The notes beneath the pieces are model-generated. The model was not told the DNA's origin and ran no database searches. It was given only the letters and a program-made list of their open reading frames with translations. A stretch of 64,000 bases of DNA. It comes from an uncultured Saprospiraceae bacterium. GTDB taxonomy: Bacteria > Bacteroidota > Bacteroidia > Chitinophagales > Saprospiraceae. Shown in pieces: positions 60,301 to 64,000 of this stretch. Location: assembly GCA_937951615.1 (NCBI GenBank), contig CALFBH010000011.1, positions 1 through 64,000 of the forward strand. Direction: 5' to 3'. Position 1 is the first letter of the stretch, and each line of letters begins with the position of its first letter. Position numbers and translations under genes: made by a program.

Positions 60301-63300
60301 GTGATGACGGACCGGTTTGTGAAGGTGACATGATTACAATCACAGCCGATGACCTGACGTCTGAAAGCTTCTCTTCTTGTGGTGAAACATTTACTTTAAT
60401 CAATATTGATTACGAGTGGTATCTGGATGACGGTGATGGAATTACCGATGATGGAACAGGTTTGAACGCAGATCCAGACGACCAGTTAATCGGCAACTCT
60501 GCTGGTGTAAATACATTTACACTACCCGCTTCTGTTTTTGCAGATAATGGGAATGGCTACTATACCGTAGTAAACTATGATTGGCAGACTTCTGCGGGAA
60601 CTGTTGTTTCTCAATGCCAGACTGTCGCATCAAATATTACATTACCAGTCATCATCGACCACGAAGAACCTACTGTTGTAGGCGCAACTATATGTGAAGG
60701 CGATAGCCCAATTCCAACGTTAACGGCTGATCCCCTTACGGGAAATAATTCAGCAAACTCTGTTGCACAATGGTTTGAAAATCCAACAGTCACTATTGGT
60801 GAAACTATCCTAAATACTGGAACAACTTATCAGCCCATACCGCCAGCAGGTGGTTTTGTAGCAGGTGTATATACTTATTATGTACAAAGTTACGATCCTG
60901 ATAATGAATGTGTGAGTACAAGAGTACCAGTTACTTTAGAAGTATTCGACTTACCGGAAATCACAGTAGCTGACCAGCAAATTTGTAATGGGGGTACAAT
61001 TGAAAATATTATACCAACAGGGAATCCTGGCAGCACTTATGAAATAACTGGACCAGCAGGCACAACAGCAGCACAAGCCAGTTTTGTACAGGCAGATTTA
61101 CTAGGCGTTGGTTTTGATAATACGACTAACGGCGTTTATAATTTCACCATCCGTGAAATCGCCGATGTATCAGGCAATCCAAATGTTTGTGTCGGACCTG
61201 ATGCAGCATTCTCTATTGAAGTCATAGACAATATCGTTCCCGATCCATCCAATAATGGACCAGTTTGTATCGGTTCGCCGGTATCGCTGACAACACCAAC
61301 TGTACCAGGCGCAGATTATACCTGGACAGATGTAGGTGGCGCAACAGTATCCACCATGCAGACATTTACCTACACGCCAACGGCGGCAGGTAGTTATGAT
61401 TTCTTTATCACCCTGTCCAGTACTGATCCAAATAATTGCCTCGATCCAAATCCAGTGATGACAACTGTCGTAGTGGAAGATCAGGCAGCAGCCACAGCAA
61501 TTGTCAATCAGGCAATTTGTGAAGGCGAAACAATGACACCCGCAACTGCCCTAAGTGCGGATTGTGGCGGTGCGACAATGAATTGGTATACAAACGCAAC
61601 AGCAACAGCAGGTGAAACGGCACTCAATACTGGAATGACTTACGTTGTACCAGGAAGTGAAACATTAGCCGAAGGCGACTATACTTTCTATGTAGAATGT
61701 GTAAGCGCATTGGGTTGTGTAAGTGCAAGAATGCCGGTTGTGCTGACGGTTCAGCCAATGCCGGACGTACCAGTTGTAACAGACGAAAAAATATGTCAAT
61801 TAGAAGATGCTTCTAATGTTGTACTGACGGGTCAGGCAGGAAGCAGCTTTGAAATAACTGGACCATCCAATGTACCAACATTATTCACTAGTCCAGTTAG
61901 TTTAGCTCATGCAGATTTGACAATACTTGGCTTAGATAACACAACAGTAGCTTTCTATAATTACGATGTAGTTGAAGTATCTGCTGATGGTTGTCGTAGT
62001 GAAGTAGCCAGCTTTAGTATTCAGGTATGCCCGAATCCAATTGCAGGTGCTGATATTGATGGACCTGTTTGTGAAGGTTCACCAATTACACTGACAGCAA
62101 GCTCAGATATAGCAGGCTCTTCTTTTGAATGGTTTGATGCGGCAAATAATGGCGTATTCAATGGACAAACTTATATTTTTACACCAACACTTGCAGATGA
62201 TGGCGCTATGTTTACCGTGGTGGCTACTTCGCCTGACGGATGTGTTTCAGTAGCTTCTGCTCCTGTTACAGTTGATGTAATTGAACTCATTGCGCCAACA
62301 ACAGTTGATGCGACCGTATGCGGAGAAGATGCAGCAACAGCCGCCGCAGAATTGAGCGCAAGCTGTGCCGCACAAAATGGAGCAAACGGCGGAACAACCA
62401 ATATGAACTGGTTCGATGCAGGTGGAAGCCTCGTCAATCAGGGACCTACTTATACACCAGCCGAAACGGCACCTGGTACATATACCTACACAGTATTCTG
62501 TGAAAATGCAACTACAAGTTGTACCAGCCCGGGACAAACGGTAACCTTGACCATTCTACCAACTCCTGCTGCACCAGTTATAGTTGATCAGGCGATTTGT
62601 GTTGATGGAGACATTGCTAATATCCCACTTACAGGCGATGGTGGAAGTACATTTGAAGTAACTGATGCAACGAGTGGAGTAGTCGCAGCATTTGCTGACG
62701 GTTCTAGTATTCTTACTGGAACACTCCCTGGTTTTGATAATACAACACCAGGTACTTATAATTATAATATAACGGAAACCAATAGTGAAGGTTGTATTAG
62801 TGAAATAGGAAGTTTCTCGATTATCGTAAATGATGAGATTGATCCTGTTGCCACAAATGACGGACCAGTCTGTGAAGGGGAGACAGTAACCATCAGTACA
62901 CCAATGGCACCAAATGCTGCTTATTCCTGGACAGATGCAGGTGGCGCAGTAGTGGGTAATACAGCTTCAGTGACTTTAACACCACCAGCTGCTGGTGAAA
63001 CCTATACTGTTACCATCTCAACGACAGATCCAAATACTTGTTTGTCACCAGGTACTTCTTCAACGACAGTTGTGGTGAATTCACAGGCTAATGCAACAGC
63101 ACTAGTCAATCAGGTGCTTTGCGAAGGAGCAACAATGACCGTAGCCAATTCGCTATCTGCTGACTGTGGAGGTGCTATCATTAATTGGTATGGTGTACCA
63201 ACAGGCGGAACAGCAATTAATAGTGGTGCAACTTATACTGTACCAGGAACAGCGGCACTTGCTGCCGGTGATTATACCTATTATGTAGAATGTGTAAGCG

Positions 63301-64000
63301 CAGATGGCTGTATCAGTGCATCTCGCGAAGCAGTTGTATTAACAATTGATCCATCACCAGCCGCACCAGTTATTGCCGATCAGACTATTTGTATAAATAC
63401 AGACATCGCCAATATCCCGCTTACAGGTGATGGCGGCAGTACATTTAATGTAACAGATGCGACAAGTGGCGCAGTAACACCATTTACTGATGGTTCAAGT
63501 ATCACAACGGCAACTTTGCCCGGCTTTGATAATATGACTGCGGGTACTTATAATTATAATATAACAGAAACGAATAGCGATGGCTGTATTAGTGAAGTAG
63601 GAAGTTTTGCAGTAGAAGTCTTGGAAGAAGTCACAGCAGGAGCAACAATAGACAGCCCAGTATGCGAAGGCGCACCAATTACTTTGACAGCAAGTTCAAA
63701 CATGACAGGGGTAAGCTTTGAATGGTTTGATGCGGCAAATAATAGTGTAGCGAATGGTATGACTTATACCTTCACACCAACCCTGGCAGAAGATGGAGAT
63801 ACTTATACCGTAGTTGCGACACTTGGTACATGCGTATCAGCCGCTTCGCTTCCAGTGGCTGTAGATGTAATAGAACTCATTGCGCCAACGGTAACACCAG
63901 CGACAATTTGCGTAGAAGATGCGAATACCGCAGCCGCACAATTAAGTGCAAGCTGCGCCGCACAAAACACGGCGAATGGTGGAACAACCAATATGAACTG
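57354..64000 (+). CDS. Giant Ig-like repeat adhesin (3' end outside window)
   Basis: An open frame without a stop from ATG 57354 to the window edge (2,215 codons and 2 nt), so the gene is partial. The best signal peptide begins at the internal ATG 57399 (MKTRIKNLLSIALVMLCLCF, then SVNHSQA), and that may be the real start. The N-terminal 1,200 residues are varied beta domains. From about 60250 onward the protein is made of modules of about 70-90 residues. Four types recur: WY module (EGETMTPATALSADCGGA), FDNTT module (ITETNSEGCISE), WFDAANN module (VCEGSPITLTASS) and IELIAP module (LSASCAAQNGANGGTT). It is very acidic, with few Lys/Arg. Such proteins are usually T9SS substrates with a type B C-terminal domain and serve in adhesion or gliding (SprB-like); the C-terminus is not visible here. 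Confidence 0.88.
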   Translation, partial: MKPKSKMNNPTKSSLMKTRIKNLLSIALVMLCLCFSVNHSQACHIGSASFDIGASGIDNSNVCEPSFELCYTYSTSVGDLNAYPCQKSITITTPAGAASIGPIVLGFDGDSQTACVAASLCPGVNAVSFSGDGTAVIGGTITDNVGNSIDTGTPALDPAFTASSMIVCVGDVVNLLANDTRCNIFSGSGVAGNTFSATVEGCYTITNTLAAGTPCEVSATMNITVLDPQPPTTVDVPVCFADAATTAAELTASCVVCTGGCATSTATTTWWDAAMGGNMIASTAGFISSETVAGTYTYYAECSCGPCISGRTAATLTILPDIQISVAVKSCDGMINGGNGDEVFTGEDPTDDIVTLDVTVTFVGGSIPNAGTLVISDLLGSALGGTTTTMLAAGDVEYVFTDVTVPGDGTTAFNFDATFTDGVTGLACDNQLAGGPYGDCSCIEIACHDEMMYQGMTGGGNNAALVTTYVLLDPTGTTIIQEDAGAVFDMTSLNPNIAYPYHIINYDPASGVTPPAVGGAIDDYINPADPCHDVDVSFPCYITRTEDFIFDVAADCANIINQVLVNDVTGGWDPDLYLGTGAPPANSYNVYLAPLGATDATGALVGPVLVDNASVPATLPFVVSAPGDYTVVMEDGNGCIETIDVHIIPQYDAEVTDDLICIGPDGTTADFDLYNLLTGVIPPNIDRPGVFAGIAGIVQNASTSPPTAIIPGATLEVLQSAPGQTVFPITYTIGNLDYSTIPPGVLPPPAVPCLFTFDINLTLSRPQTPDLATYTHCFGDPRPVDVTQPLPFPLTNGLFSDCGAGMTNWYEGGAAAGTTSPGEFFLPSDIQVRPVGAYIFQAECVDANGCVSDLVDVTLVVQEVPNAPTLTALYVCQDGEPPVITPTSNNPAGGAATYNIYENTGGIPSTGAIETCLNAFDLSSAAYATSGVGGNILFDITQPDCYTYQITEFVGDCPNNLGCESPVETVNVFVLPHPPVTVGDDGPVCEGDMITITADDLTSESFSSCGETFTLINIDYEWYLDDGDGITDDGTGLNADPDDQLIGNSAGVNTFTLPASVFADNGNGYYTVVNYDWQTSAGTVVSQCQTVASNITLPVIIDHEEPTVVGATICEGDSPIPTLTADPLTGNNSANSVAQWFENPTVTIGETILNTGTTYQPIPPAGGFVAGVYTYYVQSYDPDNECVSTRVPVTLEVFDLPEITVADQQICNGGTIENIIPTGNPGSTYEITGPAGTTAAQASFVQADLLGVGFDNTTNGVYNFTIREIADVSGNPNVCVGPDAAFSIEVIDNIVPDPSNNGPVCIGSPVSLTTPTVPGADYTWTDVGGATVSTMQTFTYTPTAAGSYDFFITLSSTDPNNCLDPNPVMTTVVVEDQAAATAIVNQAICEGETMTPATALSADCGGATMNWYTNATATAGETALNTGMTYVVPGSETLAEGDYTFYVECVSALGCVSARMPVVLTVQPMPDVPVVTDEKICQLEDASNVVLTGQAGSSFEITGPSNVPTLFTSPVSLAHADLTILGLDNTTVAFYNYDVVEVSADGCRSEVASFSIQVCPNPIAGADIDGPVCEGSPITLTASSDIAGSSFEWFDAANNGVFNGQTYIFTPTLADDGAMFTVVATSPDGCVSVASAPVTVDVIELIAPTTVDATVCGEDAATAAAELSASCAAQNGANGGTTNMNWFDAGGSLVNQGPTYTPAETAPGTYTYTVFCENATTSCTSPGQTVTLTILPTPAAPVIVDQAICVDGDIANIPLTGDGGSTFEVTDATSGVVAAFADGSSILTGTLPGFDNTTPGTYNYNITETNSEGCISEIGSFSIIVNDEIDPVATNDGPVCEGETVTISTPMAPNAAYSWTDAGGAVVGNTASVTLTPPAAGETYTVTISTTDPNTCLSPGTSSTTVVVNSQANATALVNQVLCEGATMTVANSLSADCGGAIINWYGVPTGGTAINSGATYTVPGTAALAAGDYTYYVECVSADGCISASREAVVLTIDPSPAAPVIADQTICINTDIANIPLTGDGGSTFNVTDATSGAVTPFTDGSSITTATLPGFDNMTAGTYNYNITETNSDGCISEVGSFAVEVLEEVTAGATIDSPVCEGAPITLTASSNMTGVSFEWFDAANNSVANGMTYTFTPTLAEDGDTYTVVATLGTCVSAASLPVAVDVIELIAPTVTPATICVEDANTAAAQLSASCAAQNTANGGTTNMN
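61500..64000 (+). repeat. Super-repeat of about 1.59 kb inside the adhesin gene
   Basis: The module order WY, FDNTT, WFDAANN, IELIAP, FDNTT, (TDAGG) and again WY, FDNTT, WFDAANN, IELIAP is seen. Matching landmarks are offset by 1,593 bp (TTGAATGGTTTGATGCGGC at 62125 and 63718) and 1,590 bp (GAACTCATTGCGCC at 62283 and 63873), i.e. 530-531 codons. The DNA is closely similar between copies, indicating duplication or gene conversion. It continues past the window. Confidence 0.85.

Noticed and set aside
57686-63991. Many minus-strand ORFs inside the adhesin gene
   Set aside because: They are shadows of the long, Thr/Ala/Gly-rich forward frame, caused by its codon composition.

Overview
The window is a chromosomal segment of a Bacteroidota bacterium, most likely from the Saprospirales or a neighbouring order. 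Evidence for this is: several secreted proteins ending in type IX secretion (T9SS) type A sorting domains (xIYPNPxxx...GxYxxxxx, with a final basic strand); three others ending in a different shared beta-rich C-terminal domain; Bacteroidota-type promoter boxes (TAnnTTTG); few Shine-Dalgarno sites; and household gene types typical of the phylum (TrxR-like ferredoxin reductase beside a ferredoxin, serA followed by a DUF1015 gene, Fhs, IorAB-like molybdoenzyme). The assignment below phylum level is inference. I saw no rRNA, tRNA, CRISPR array, prophage or intact insertion sequence.

Layout. 1-5.9 kb: sugar nucleotidyltransferase, ferredoxin and its reductase, an M23 peptidase and an AT-rich transglutaminase-like gene. 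6-16.5 kb: two T9SS proteins, a helical protein of unknown function, a DMT transporter, a TlpA-like thioredoxin, a GrpB-family protein and an ABC exporter. 16.8-26.8 kb: household genes (crtZ, rlmB, pxpA, pdxH, DUF1015, serA, purQ, a yeast-type cytosine deaminase, a small TolQ/ExbB-like protein, a cold-shock protein) and one T9SS protein. 26.8-27.8 kb holds no convincing gene but has a strong minus-strand terminator. 27.8-30.8 kb: a secreted protein, an MFS carrier and an M23 lipoprotein. 30.9-37.6 kb: a surface/secreted cluster (beta-trefoil lectin-like repeat protein, M43 metalloprotease, tail-fibre-like protein) with a LytTR response regulator; two sets of three direct repeats at 22/21 bp spacing lie upstream of the lectin-like gene and between the fibre gene and the regulator gene, so they are probably the regulator's binding sites. 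37.8-48.5 kb: IorAB-like oxidoreductase, a GNAT-like/XRE-like two-gene toxin-antitoxin candidate with paired operators, fhs, a Crp/Fnr-headed three-gene unit, DUF2306 and an acyl-CoA dehydrogenase. 48.6-54 kb: two large secreted proteins, a lipoprotein and a sterol-desaturase-family enzyme. 54.3-64 kb: an apparent operon ending in a giant Ig-like-repeat adhesin that runs off the window (at least 2,215 codons) and contains a super-repeat of about 1.59 kb.

The most distinctive non-coding feature is the number of quasi-palindromic intergenic elements. Many consist of short words (7, 8 or 16 bp) in tandem, then a hairpin, then the same words in reverse complement; others are long perfect palindromes between convergent genes. 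Some belong to recognisable families with two or three copies here (GTCGATG, GTGTTGAT, GAGAGACC and CAAAAGCGG families). They sit mostly at gene ends, and several intrude into ORF ends, creating false N- or C-terminal extensions. I chose starts accordingly.
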